DNA of 64,000 nt from Fragum whitleyi (Eukaryota > Mollusca > Bivalvia > Cardiida > Cardiidae), in the NCBI GenBank assembly GCA_948146395.1, contig OX411559.1:41144739-41208738 (forward strand). Reading direction: 5' to 3'. The position numbers and the translations under genes are program-made. Positions 45,690 through 57,661 of this stretch are shown here, in pieces (position 1 is the stretch's first letter; each line of letters opens with the position of its first letter). The notes beneath the pieces are model-generated. The model made no database searches and was not told the DNA's origin. It worked only from the letters and a program-made list of their open reading frames with translations.

Positions 45690-48240
45690 GTGTATGATGG
45701 ACGACCATAATGTCGTATCCACAGCTTTATTCAAGCTGTAGATACGAAATTTGGGTCGCACACTGACTATACATTGTTTCTGATCGGTCATCTAAAGCAA
45801 TTACCAATGGTATTTTGGACGAAATACAATCAGTATGACTTTCATAAGTATCTTAAAGATAAAACAAGGTAAAGTGAACTAATTATCTATTTAAGTATGC
45901 ACAAGACTAAAACGTCGTATATACATCTTAAATCTATCTCACGACAACACTGTATAGGTTAGGTAGAATAAGACACCAATGGTATTTTGGACGAATGATT
46001 ATCAGTTTGACTTTATTAGGTATCTACAAGATAAAACATAGTAAAGTGAACTAATCATTTAAGTTAATTAACGTTTTCTCGATACTTTGACGTCGCATTG
46101 ACAGATTAATTCTACCTAACGACAATACTCTATTCTGATCGGTCAGTGAAATAAAAATAACACCAATGGTATTTTTTACGAAATATTATCAGTTTGACTT
46201 TTCATTAGTATCTACAAAATAAAACAAAATAAACTAAACTATTCTTTAAGTCGTAGACATAAGATTATTTCTACCTAACGACAATACTTAATACTGATTG
46301 GTCAGGTTGAAATATCACCAAAGGTATTTTGGACTAAATGTTATCAGTTTGACTTTTCATTAGTATCTACGAAATAAAACAAAGTATAGTGAACTAACCA
46401 TTTAAGTAAATTAACGATTTTACGATACTTAAACGTCGCATTTACAGATTAATTCTACCTAACGACAATACTCTATTCTGATCGGTCAGTGAAATAAAAA
46501 CAACGATATTTCAGATGAAAGACTATCAGTTTGACTTTTCATTAGTACCTACAAAATAAAACAAAGTAAAGTGAACTATTTATTTAAGTCGTAGACATAA
46601 ACGTCGTATTCACAGCTTATTTCTACCTAACGACAATACTAAATTCTGATCGGTCAGTGAAAAAAAACACCAATGGTATTCTAGACGAAAGATTATTAGT
46701 TTGACTTTTCATTAGTTTCTACAAAATAAAACATAATAAAGTAAACTATACTTTAAGTCGTAGACATAAGCTTACTTCTACTTAACGACAATACTAAATT
46801 CTGATCCGTCAGTGAAAAAAAAAACACAAAAAAAACACCAATGCTATTTTATACGAAAGATAATTCGTTTGACTTTTCATATGTATCTACAAAATAAAAC
46901 AAAGTACAGTGAACTATTTGTATAAGTCGTAGTCATAAACGTCGTATTGAGGACTTATTTCTACCTAACGATAATACTAAATTCTTATCGGCCAGGTTGA
47001 AATATCACCAAAGGTATTTTGGACGAAATATTTTCAGTTTGACTTTTCATTAGTATCTACGAAATAAAACAAAGTAAAGTGAACTATTTATTTAAGTTGT
47101 AAAAATGAACGTCGTATTGACAGCTTATTTCTACCTTTGGACGAAATTTTATCAGTTTGACTTTTCATTAGTATCTACAAAAACAAAGTAAAGTGAACTA
47201 CATGTATTTATTTAAGTCGTAGACATAAACGTCGTATTGACAGCTTATTTTTACCTTACGACAACACTAAATTTTGATCGGTCAGGTTGAAATATCACCA
47301 AAGGTATTTTGGACGAAATGTTATCAGTTTGACTTTTCATTAGTATCTACAAAATAAAACAAAGTAAAGTGAACTATTTATTTAAGTCGTAGACATGAAC
47401 GTCGTATTGACAGCTTATTTCTACCTAACGACAATACTAAATTCTGATCGGTCAGGTTGAAATATCACCAAAGGTACTTTGGACGAAATGTTATCAGTTT
47501 GACTTTTTATTAGTATCTACAAAATAAAACAAAGTAAAGTGAACTATTTGTATCAGTCGTACTCATAAACGTCGTATTGAGGACTTATTTCTACCTTACG
47601 ATAATACTAAATCCTGATCGGTCAGGTTGAAATATCACCAAAGGTATTTTGGACGAATGTTATCAGTTTGACTTTTCATTAGTATCTACAAAATAAAACA
47701 ATGTAAAGTGAACTATTTATTTAAGTAGTATTCATAAACGTCGTATTGACAGCTTATATCTACCTTACGACAATACTAAATTCTGATCGGTCAGAAAAAG
47801 TCTTCCCTGACGGTGCCTTTTCGCCTGACGGGTCACATATGAGAGAATGATATTGTTTGACGATCATGATTTGGTCCGTCTTGGCTCTAAAAGTTTTTTT
47901 TTAATGGAACCAACAAAACAAATTAAAATTGATGACAGACTAAAATTTAAAAACTACATTTTTATTGATCGTAAAAGGGAAATCCTATAAAATGTCCTTC
48001 CAACTTAGATTTAGCTTTTTTCCCTATTAAATTACGCATACATGCATATTTCATATCTATATAATTTTTCTTATCATAATGTATTAAGACTATGTAAGTA
48101 AACAACTTGACAATATCGACTGTATTTATATAAGTCGTAGTCATAAACGTCGTATTGACAGCTTATTTCTACCTAACGACAATACTAAATTCTGATCGGT
48201 CAGGTTGAAATATCACCAAAGGTACGAAATGTTATCAGTT
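45690..48240 (+). repeat. 170-bp tandem array after the gene copy (block B, about 12 units)
   Basis: Same unit as 21720-22640, with TCAGTTTGACTTTTCATTAG recurring at about 46187, 46340, 46525, 46693, 47034, 47150, 47324, 47498 and 47665 plus diverged copies. Some units are shortened. Interrupted at about 47793-48115 by unrelated sequence, then one last partial unit. Inner units are more alike than those beside the gene. Confidence 0.9.
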
Positions 48241-48314
48241 TCAATATCACCATTCTGGGTTCGGTAAATCTACTAAATTCGACCAAGTTTCAACAATTGT
48301 CTGTCTTACAGCTA

Positions 48315-49700
48315 GGCATTCGGAACATCGCTCGGACTTTTCTGTAAACAAGAAAGTACCTCAAACGTAAGTGTAGTAATGTTTGGTCATTTTTTCGCTA
48401 ATTTGGCTTCTGGTGCTACTTTGGTCAAAACGCATGAAAAAAAATCCTTTCATGTTTTTCCGATCGTCTGCGGAAATCTTTTTGGAATGTTATTATTTGA
48501 AAACATAACGCAGTAAAACACTGCGTTTTGTTTTCAAATTAAAATATGCCCAATTCTAACCTTACGTTGATTTTAATTTTTCGCAACGTCATCCTCAGTT
48601 ATGTTTGTGACGTCATGTAAACCCACGTGCGATATGAAGCGCTTTCTACATAACGGCAAAACTCCCTGATCGGTCAGGTAAAAAAGTCACCAATTGTATT
48701 TGGACGAAACATTAGCAGTTTCAATATAACCATTCTGGTAGTTGGTAGCGCGTCGAACTGTCAATCTAGAGGTCCCGGGGTCGATCCCGAAGGCGGTACT
48801 CTTCTCTCCGACTATTTGTCTCTCACCAATGGGTTGCTAATCGTCGACCCATATTGTAGCTTGAGGCTAGAAAAGGATGTGATGGTTTGTACTGGTGAGA
48901 GAAATAACAGGAATCCATTGTTAGGTGCTCCAGCCGCCGCGATATTACTGAAAAAAATGTTGAAATCGGCGTCAAACTCCATTTTATCAATCAATCAATC
49001 GGAAAATCTACTTAATTCGATCAAGTTTCGACAACTGTTTGTCTTTCAACTAGGCATTCGGAACGTCGCTCGGACTTTTCCGTAAACAAGAAAGTGGCTC
49101 GGGCCATTCGGAACATCGCTCGGACTTTTCCGTAAACAAGAAAGTGGCTCGGGCGTAAGTGAAGTAATGTTTGGTCATTTTTTGGCTTCTTGTGGTGCTT
49201 TGGTCAATACGCTTGAAAAAAACAAAATTTCCTTTCATGTTTTTCCGATCGTCTGAGGAAATCTTTTTGAAATGTAGGCTTATATGAAAACGCAGTAAAA
49301 CACTAAGTTTTGTTATCAATCTATAAAATGCGAAAATGTAACCTTTTGTTGATTATGTTTTTTGCTACGTCATCAGAAATGTTTGTGACGTCACAAATAC
49401 AACGCGTGAAACGAAATGCGTTGAAGGCCTCGCCCTCATTACAAGTATTCTCGAGGTCAATTACCAAGGGTTTCCGATTGACAGCCAGGGGTCTTAACTC
49501 ACACGATCACAGAATTGACAGGCTAAATCGTTACCGAGCAAACCGGGCCTGGCACTAGCCCTGCGTTCAGTATCACAAAACGGAAGAAAGAGTTTTACAA
49601 TGAGATCCTGCTTTGCAGGCAAGTGCGCGTGCAAAGCGGGGTATAATTAGAAAAATTGTTTACACCGTTTTGTGATCCTGAACGCAAGGCAAACTTGCAG
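48315..49700 (+). repeat. Duplicated module, block B copy
   Basis: Counterpart of 22730-23660, with two submodules around a private SINE. Includes the inverted repeat ATTTGAAAACATAACGCAG / CTGCGTTTTGTTTTCAAAT (about 48497-48541) and TGCTTTGCAGG / CGTGCAAAGC at about 49609-49640. Confidence 0.7.
48739..49003 (+). mobile_element. SINE copy with a different tRNA-like head
   Basis: Box-A-like GTTGGTAGCGCG and box B GGTCGATCCC, then the same body as other copies (CTCACCAATGGG, AACAGGAATCCATTGTTAGG) and an ATCAATCAATCA tail. The neighbouring copy of the module (near 48250) is uninterrupted between CATTCTGG and AAATCTACT, which gives the insertion point. Confidence 0.8.
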
Positions 49701-50115
49701 ACTAATAAGGGTAGATATTTTTAACATATTCCGGTTGACATTTCTTGTTCTATGGATTTTTTCTTAAATCATTGATATAGGTAAAAATGTTTAATTCAGA
49801 TAAATTGAGTGTTTATCATATTTTATTTTCCTTATCAAATAAGTAGATACTGTAAATAAATGCAAACTGGCGTGCAATTTATACAGTTGAAAGTTTCTTG
49901 CAAAGAACAGTGTTAATGCATTAACATGTCTGAACCGTTTAATGAGAGCTGTGTCACGCGAAAAAGCGTTTTTGTATTGTTTGAATGGCGTTTAAAAGGG
50001 CTTTTAAAAATTCGTGTCGCATCGGTACTACCGTAAAAATTAAAACATCGTGAAAATGACCAGATGGATGATTTGGAATGAATTTGAATGAACGTGAGCG
50101 TGTGGAGTGAAATTC

Positions 50116-50184
50116 AAGGGAATTAAACCAATATTGCTTATTTTGTTCATCTTGAACAAAAATAGCTATATTTATTACCTTCCT
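50116..50184. repeat. Hairpin, block B copy
   Basis: Inner palindrome TTTTGTTCATCTTGAACAAAA. In this copy the loop is inverted (ATC rather than AGA) relative to X and A, as expected if hairpin arms recombine or flip. Confidence 0.6.
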
Positions 50185-50369
50185 TTGATAAAATAAACAT
50201 TACTTTCTGTTTGTGTTTTTTCATTAGACACTTTCAAATCCACACCAGCCAATAAAATCGTAGAATAATTTGATCGACTTGAATAAATGTTGATCGTCTT
50301 TGCCGATTTTGAAATGTTTTCTTAAGACTTTGGAGCGTTTCAAATCGATTTGAGTGAGTGTTTTGAAGG

Positions 50370-50620
50370 AATGAATGGAGCGCTGAGTGAACAATTTAGA
50401 TTGGTTTTGATCTGATTCACAGTCAACTTTGCGATGTTACTATCTGTACATCCTTATTTAGACCTCCAGCTGCTATCCCACTGAGGTTTACAGTTAAACA
50501 TCCATTAGAAGGAGTCAAATGTTGAGAGGTGTGCCGCTAACGTGGATCGAACCAATGTAATACCATGATTTAAATTGGGAGTCGAATACGCTACAAACTT
50601 CGCTGTGACGGCGTTCATAC
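50370..50620 (-). repeat. Old SINE-like unit (B copy)
   Basis: Matches 8234-8480 and 26034-26280 with scattered substitutions. Block B similarity ends shortly after it. Confidence 0.5.
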
Positions 50621-50708
50621 GAAAACATATCCTTAAAGTATTGTTAAAATAACAATACGGATATAGATATCGGGAAAAAAGAAAGAGTTTGAAGGAAAAT
50701 ACCAAACT

Positions 50709-50957
50709 TATCTTAAAACTTTACAAATATCCGTGTGATAACATCCCGTATGATATTTTTCATGATATCTCATAGTTATTTTTAGAACAATGATATAATG
50801 CGGTTATTTTTAGAAACTTGCATTTCAGTTAGAAACATGGATGAAAACAAGGCACATAGAAGTTATAAGATAAATATAATACATACTTAGTGTATTGTAT
50901 GAAAAAATATCTAACTCAGTTGTAGGAATTGATAATATCATTTAACTCGGTTCAACA
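50709..50957. mobile_element. Foldback F1, left half only
   Basis: Flank arm (ATATCCGTGTGATAACATCC onward) plus the left hairpin arm (ATACATACTTAGTG) to about 50957. The right half is missing. Confidence 0.7.
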
Positions 50958-51021
50958 TCTCTAGACTATCATAAAACAAAACTTACTTTGAAAAAAAAAA
51001 GAATACCTTGAAGTCTATTAA

Positions 51022-51982
51022 GGTTCATGTAAAGTGTTTGATACCCCTTTTAATGCCACTTTTAATGGCATTTCATTTGCCGAGAAAAAGCAGTTTGTCC
51101 AAATATATTATAAATCAAAATAAAGGTATTTATGAGCACAAGCAGTTAAGCACAGACATAGAGGAAAAGGGTCATTTTGTACAGAACAAGCAACTGCATG
51201 ATTGTTGGATAAAATTGGCTCATATTTTAACAAAGTACAGTCTTAGGTACTACCCAGGTACTACTACAACCGTTGGTATTAAAATCGGGCCCGAAACGTT
51301 GTTATGCAAGCAATTAATTTTGACTTATTTCATAAACACATATGTCATATATGTCATTGTATATGTGTAGATCTATGTAAGGTACAGTGTGGTATCACAA
51401 CATAAATGGACATTAATAGTTAATATACCTGTAAGGTAAAAATTTCTATTTCACAAAATTATAAATATATAGTGATTAAGGTTCATGTTAAGTGTTTCAA
51501 ATTTTAAAACACTTCATTTGCCAAGAAAAAGCAGTATGTCTAGGTGTTTTATATATCAAGATGAAGGTATTCATGAGCAAAAGCAGTTAAGCAACACAAG
51601 ACTACCATAGCTATAGCGGTATAGCCAAAACATTGTGGAAAATGGTAATTTTGTACAGAACAAGCAACTGCAAGACTGTTGGATAAAATTGGCTAATATG
51701 GTAATTGATTGATTCAAAAGAGCCTTTTGAGACTGAGCTTTATATCTAAGGTTGTCAAAATTAGGCAAATTTTATCCAGTCATAATGAAGTTTATGGTTT
51801 TGAACAAATATCTCTTTTCCGTAATGGTTTGGCTATTCTGTTATGAGATGGGGCCTCTAATGTTGTGCAAGTGCTTGCGCTCATCTATAGCTTCAATTTG
51901 ATACATTGTTTAGCTGGGCAAACTGTCCTTTTTGTAAATAGAAGAAGCATTGAAATTGGTTCAAAAACTCTTTACATGAACC
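51022..51982. mobile_element. TTAA element family E, two nested copies
   Basis: Ends GGTTCATGTAAAGTGTTTGA (left) and the complement of CTCTTTACATGAACC (right), flanked by TTAA at 51018-51021 and 51983-51986. A second left end after TTAA at 51477-51480 suggests a 502-bp unit (51481-51982) beside a shortened one. Shared interior words with 23923-25541 appear in inverted order. The 120-residue frame at 51008-51370 is unsupported. Confidence 0.75.
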
Positions 51983-52080
51983 TTAAGAACTATTTTGTAA
52001 TGATTTGCTTAGTCTAACCCATATTGCACCAAAATATTCCGTCATCATTAACCTGCATACCCTTAACCAATCTAATTAAA

Positions 52081-52328
52081 GCCGCCATCATAGCGCAGTC
52101 GGTTAGGCATAAGACTTCCAATCTGGAAGTCGTGGGTTCGATCCCCGGTGGCGGCAAATATCCTTTCCGACGTTTGTCTTTCACCAATGGGTAGATAATC
52201 GTAAACCTATGTGAGATAGCAGTCGGAGGCTAGGAAAGGGTGTAATGGTAGTACAGGTGAAAGAAATACCAGGAATCCATTATTAGGTGCTCCGGCCGCC
52301 GCGATATAACTGCGAAATCGTTGAAAAA
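52081..52328 (+). mobile_element. Full-length tRNA-headed SINE
   Basis: The 75-base head forms a 7-bp acceptor-like stem (GCCGCCA / TGGCGGC) with box A TAGCGCAGTCGG and box B GGTTCGATCC, then the standard body and a short A-rich end. Target duplication AACCAATCT plus similar bases: 52065-52080 versus 52329-52344 (14 of 16 match). The anticodon-loop-like CTTCCAA hints at a tRNA-Gly(TCC) source, with low certainty. Not a functional tRNA because of the fused body. Confidence 0.92.
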
Positions 52329-52344
52329 AACCAATCTTTTTAAA

Positions 52345-52872
52345 ACATTAAGGTGATTTCAACCCGCCCTGTCACATCCACATTTATGGGCCCATTCAAA
52401 TTTCATGACCAATTTAAATAAAAGTGCACCTAAGGAATATTCAAGTCTAGTTTAATTAAAATTAACCCAATGAGAAGAAGGAGACAAAATTAAAATATAT
52501 ATTAAAGTGAAAAAGGTCCCTCACTACCATGCCCACTTAAATATCTTGATCAATTGACTTAATGGATCGCCCAAGGAATAGTCGTGGAGGATAAGGTTGT
52601 AAAAGATTTTAAAGTAAAAATAAGCCCCCAACCCCCCACCACGACTATATTTGGGAGTCAATAAAAAGTTCTTTAACAGTTGAAGAATTGAAGTAATGGG
52701 TCACAAAATGTACATACATGCCAAGTTTCATTGAAATCAAGAGTTTGTGAGAAGAATTTTAGGGATAGTGCAAATACTTCCCTGCCTTGCCACGCCATAT
52801 TCGGGGGACAATCAAATTTCTATAACCAAATGAAGTTTAGTGTCAACTAAGGATCAGCCATGTCAAATTTTA
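52345..52872. other. Decayed repeat-like sequence
   Basis: Phrases such as CAAGTTTCATTGAAATCAAG and two CCCACTT/CCACGCC lines recall the 145-bp repeat family, but no periodicity remains. No gene. Confidence 0.4.
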
Positions 52873-53356
52873 ATTACTGACAGAATAGGTCATAAACACA
52901 TTAAAACATAGTTAGAAAGGTTGGGACAATAATTGATAGGATAGGTCAAGAACACTATCAAACAACATTAATAAGGTCGAGGCAATAATTGATAGATTAG
53001 GCCATATACACATTCAAACAGCAGAAATTAGGTCAGCGCAATAATTCACAGGATAGGTCATGAACACTTTCAAACAACATTAATAAGGCCAGGGCAGTAA
53101 TTGATAGGATAGGCCATATATATATTCAGACATTAATAAGGTCAGGGCAATAATTGATAGGATAGGTCAAAAACACTATAAAGCAACATTAATAAGGTCA
53201 GGGCAATAATTGATAGGATAGGTCATATACAAATTCAAACAGCATTAATTTGGTTAGGGCAATAATTGACAGGATAGGTCATGAACACTTTCAAACAACA
53301 TTAATAAGGTCAGGAAAATAATTGATAGGATTGGTCATTACCTCTATAAAACAGTA
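52873..53356 (+). repeat. 56-bp minisatellite, about 9 units
   Basis: Unit AATAATTGATAGGATAGGTC then CA..CAACATTAATAAGGTCAGGG. Alternate units differ in the middle (TATACACATTC versus GAACACTTTC), hinting at a two-unit higher-order period. Confidence 0.9.
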
Positions 53357-53541
53357 TTATCAAGGGGACCATTGGCCCTTAAGCACTCAGGGCAAGTTCA
53401 GGTTAGGGTTGGGGTTTGGACAAAATTAGCAAGTTTGAATTTTTATATTATATTTTATTTTACAAACCACAACAAAATGATAGAATACATACAAAAGTAT
53501 CACAGATACTGAAACAATAATAATACAATCACAGAACAGTG

Positions 53542-53720
<179 letters not shown>

Positions 53721-54213
53721 CATCAAATTCATATTGAGCAATTTTTCTTACTTAAAAAGCCACACTTTCAGAAAATAACCCATAATAATTTACGAAAGGA
53801 AATGCATGACTCAGCTGTAAAACTACATCTGGGCCTGAGGCTCAGGCTCAATTTTCTCAAATTTTGAATTAAAATAAATGTATGAAAATAAAAGATAATA
53901 TTAATAAGTTGTTATTTATAACAAATAATTAATATTATCTTCTATGTTGATACACTAAAATGAGTATCAAAGCAGAATTACTGCTTCAATCTCAAATGAA
54001 ATTTGAGAACATTTTGAATTGAGCCTGAGAAAAGTTTTATAACCTCAGGCCCAGATCTTTTTCTTTCTTGTCCCTACACTGAAAGCATATGTATAATAAC
54101 TACTTTCCAACTCTGCTTTTTTTCCCTCATATTAATCTCCAATGACTTAAGAGCCTAGTTTCTGTCAGATCGGGGCTTAGATTATAAACTTCTGTTATCC
54201 TAGGTGAATTTTT
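53721..54213. other. Noncoding stretch with an imperfect inverted repeat
   Basis: CTGGGCCTGAGG...CTCAATTTTCTC near 53829-53858 faces GAGAACATTTTGAATTGAGCC...CCTCAGGCCCAG near 54004-54055, with AATATTATC-type arms between. This may be another foldback element of about 230 bp. Confidence 0.5.
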
Positions 54214-54518
54214 ATCTTATAACTACACAAATATCCGTGTGATAACATCCCGTATGATATTTTTTATGATATCACATAGTTATTTTTAGAACAATGATAT
54301 AATGCAGTTATTTTTAGAAACTTGAATTTCATTTAGAAACATCAACAAAAACAAGATAAATGTAGGTTATAAGATTAATACATACTTAGTGTATTGTATG
54401 AAAAAATATCTAACTCGGTTGGGATAATTGATAATTGTCTCGGCAGAGCCTCGACAATGATCAATTCTCCCAACCTCGTTAGATATTTTTTTCTCATACA
54501 AAACACTAAGTATGTATT
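54214..54518. mobile_element. Foldback F1 with complete hairpin (54379-54518)
   Basis: Flank arm 54214-54378, then a 140-bp hairpin with arms ATACATACTTAGTG / CACTAAGTATGTAT complementary almost to the centre (GGCAGAGCC). The right flank arm found at 32832-32991 is absent here. Confidence 0.85.
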
Positions 54519-54566
54519 ATATATATCCAAACTTCAAATTCAAATTAATGGATGTATCTCTCAACT

Positions 54567-54792
54567 TTAACACTTATCTGTTTTACAAAATTTTGGACCT
54601 GACCAAATTCAAAGGTTTTGAAGACGAAAATTTAAAGTGGATTTAATTTGAAAAATAGCCATCCCTTAGGGTAGAAAATAGTGTGGAAAAAGAAGAAATT
54701 GCTTGTCAGAAGCAATTGTTTTTCTCACAATGTTTTCTCAATCATAAAATCACAGGCACGAAAAAAGCAGGGATTAAACAGCAAGGGGTTAA
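54567..54792. mobile_element. TTAA-flanked MITE, family C (copy 2)
   Basis: TTAA at both ends, the same interior as 61210-61438 (GGTTTTG, GGGTAGAAAATAGTGTGG, ATCACAGGCACG), with an inner AATTGCTTGTCAGAAGCAATT hairpin. Confidence 0.85.
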
Positions 54793-55914
54793 CTGGTACA
54801 AATAATAATTTACTGATATCATCTTTTATTTGCATGTATATTATAGTATTACAGCATAATGATGAAAATTGGGTAAATCATCATGGGAAAACAAAAAGTT
54901 TTATAACCTCGGGCCCTGATATAATACTGAGAAATAAGTTTTCTTATCACAAGGCTCATACCCAAACAATATGATGATATAATCTATATGATTTCTCCGG
55001 AAAAAAAAGAGAAACAAAACTACAACACTTCCATCAAAATCTGGAAAAATACTCTATGTATAATAAATACTGATAAGCAACAATAAGCATAAATACTGTA
55101 GAAAAATCACAAAGTGTAATACTGATTTTTCAAAATGTGCACCACAAAACAACAACTTTGTCAAAAAAACAACAATTAACAGAATGTACATGATTGGTAA
55201 AACAAGATATCAACAAATGAAAGAAATTCAAAATTTCAGCAGGGTAGGAGTTCTAGTTGGTACTCCGACAAATCTTATATTCTTAATATAAGCTAGTTTG
55301 TAAACTATTTACAATCTTCTACTAGGTACAAAAAACCATATGGTTGTCCTGGGACAACTGAAATCAAGTCAAAAAATCATTTGACCTTGAGCTGTGACCT
55401 TGACCTTTGAGTTATCCTTTGATTCTTTCAAAAGGCACATATTCTCGTGTTGGAGAATAATTGTGCTGAGTAATTTTGAAATCCATCCATAAACGAGGAT
55501 ACTGAGCTAGGGACAGGCTCCATTTTAACATTTGACTTTAAGGTGTGACCTTGACATTACAGAAATCAGAAAATTACTTTTGAATTGAACATCAATTCTT
55601 GATTAATCTTAAACAATTCCATAAATAAAGGAGTACATGTAATTATCCAAACAATTTTGAATGGACTGAATTTAATTACGCGCTAATTCACTTACGCATA
55701 TACACAACTTGTCATAGTTCAACTATGTCTTGCTTGACAAAATCAATCCACAGGAAAAACTATACTTTTTATGGTGAATCAATCATAATTATTTAATCTT
55801 GGTCAATACAATATTTCATACTTATATTTGCAGAGTTAACGGTCTGACCTTTTTCTGTATTTGAGAGTGACTCAATTATAATCAACAGTGTATAAACACC
55901 TTGATTTAACATTA
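54793..55914. other. Noncoding; GACCTTGACC-type dispersed repeat near 55380-55560
   Basis: GTGACCTTGACCTTTGAG and GTGACCTTGACATTAC flank text of a type common in bivalve DNA. No gene was seen. Confidence 0.45.
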
Positions 55915-57457
55915 CAAGAGGACCATGATGGTCCTATATCGCTCACCTTCGTCTCTTTGAGTCCTCCCTTAGCAAAATTAAATGCTTTAAAGATCATTAA
56001 ATGACAAATAGATTATTCAAAGAAAGACATTATTCTATTCCTATGATCCCTGCATAAGTTTCTAGCCTTTTCTAAACCAGTTTCATGTGACCTGGCCAAT
56101 ATTCTGCCCAAGTTTCATGACTATTGAACCAAATTTTATGGCCTCTAGAGACTAGAGTGTAAACATAAATTGTCAGGCCCCTTTTCCCTTAATATTGCAT
56201 GTATCCTTCCCTTTTTCAATAGGGTTCATTCTTGCCACCTGACCAACATTCTGACCAAGTTTCATGAAGATATGGCCATATTAGTGGCCTCCAGGGTGTA
56301 AACAAGAAAATTGGCATTAAGGCCCCTTTTCCTCTGATATGGCATAGATCCTGCCCATTTTCAATAGGGTTCCTCCTGGTAACCTGGCAATAATTCTTTT
56401 TAAGTTTCACGAAGAATGGGCCATATTTGTGGCCTCTAGAGTGTAAACAAGAAAATTGGCATTAAGGCCCCTTTTCCCTTGACATGGCATGGATCCTTCC
56501 CATTTTCCATAGGGTTCATCCTTGTGACCTGACAAACATTCTGACCATTTTTCATGAAGATTGGGCCATATTTGTGGCCTCTAGAGCATAAACAAGAAAA
56601 TTGTCTTTAAGGCCCCTTTTCCCTTGATATGGCATGGATCCTTTCCATTTTCGATAGGCTTCATCCTTGTGACCTGGCTAACAATCTGACCAAGTTTCAT
56701 GAAGATTGGGCCATATTTGTGGACTCTGTAGTGTAAACAAGAAAATTATCTTTAAGGCCCCTTTTCCCTTGATATAACATGGATTCTCCCCATTTTCAAT
56801 AGGATTAATCCTTGTGACCTGACAAACATCCTGACCAAGTTTCATGAAGATTGGGTCATATTTGTGGACTCTAGAGCGTAAACAAGATAAATGTCATTTA
56901 GGCCCCTTTTCCTGTGATATGGCATGGATCCTTCCCATTTTCAATTGGGTTCATCCTTGTGACCTGGCTAACAATCTGACCAAGTTTCATGAAGATTGGG
57001 CCATAGTGTGGCCTCTAGAGCGTAAACAAGAAAATTGTCTTTAAGGCCCTGTTTCCCTTGATATGGCATGGATCCTTTCCATTTTCAGTAGGGCTCATCC
57101 TTGTGACCTGGCCAACAATCTGACCAAGTTTCATGAAGATTGGGCCATATTTGTGGCCTCTAGAGTGTAAACAAGAAAATTGTCTTTAAGGCCCCTTTTC
57201 CCTTGATATGGCATGGATTCTTCCCAGTTTCAATAGGGTTCATCCTTGTGACCTGGCCAACAATCTGACCAAGTTTCATAAAGATTGTGTAATATTTGTG
57301 GCCTCTAGAGTGTAAACACTAAGATTGTTGACGCCGGACGACGGACGACAGACGACACACGATGCACGGCACACGACACACGACGCACGACAGACGACGG
57401 ACATTCAATGATCACAAAAGCTCACCTTGAGCACGATGTGCTCAGGTGAGCTAAAAA
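55915..57457 (+). repeat. 145-bp tandem-repeat element, about 9 units, with terminal hairpin
   Basis: Starts GGACCATGATGGTCC then ATCGCTCACC. Nine units of about 145 bp follow (GACCAAGTTTCATGAAGATT, GGCCTCTAGAGTGTAAACAA, GGCCCCTTTTCCCTTGATAT). It then has a GACGGACGACAGACG-type run and ends in a hairpin GCTCACCTTGAGCAC / GTGCTCAGGTGAGC (57421-57452). A terminal hairpin and tandem core recall Helitron-related bivalve repeats; this is inference. Frames inside are periodic artefacts. Confidence 0.85.
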
Positions 57458-57595
57458 TAAAATCATTTGAGATCAATTTGAAAACTGGGGTGCTACCTTA
57501 ACCCCAATCAAACAAATGACAGACATATATTGGTTATCTCCCTTGAATACTCTAACTTGAGGAGAGGATCTGATCGCTGGTCTCCTTGGCTTTTT

Positions 57596-57661
57596 AGACT
57601 GGTCCTACTGTCGAATCATGTATGAAGAAGGCTTTTATGATAGTCAACAGTGGGACCAGTC
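57596..57661. repeat. Inverted repeat
   Basis: AGACTGGTCCTACTGT and ACAGTGGGACCAGTCT are complementary at 15 of 16 positions around a 34-base loop. Confidence 0.6.

Larger units (their letters stand above)
36752..50650. repeat. Block B of the segmental duplication
   Basis: Diverged colinear copy of block A (15117-26340); see there for private insertions. B carries the stop-containing gene copy, an expanded 170-bp array and a SINE at 48739 that is absent from A. Confidence 0.85.

Noticed and set aside
51008..51370. 120-residue protein
   Set aside because: Lies across the end of a TTAA element; no domain, and the related elements at 51481 and 23923 do not keep the frame.
52081..52155. Functional tRNA gene
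   Set aside because: The tRNA-like head is fused to a SINE body that recurs elsewhere, is flanked by target duplications, and has a weak anticodon stem.
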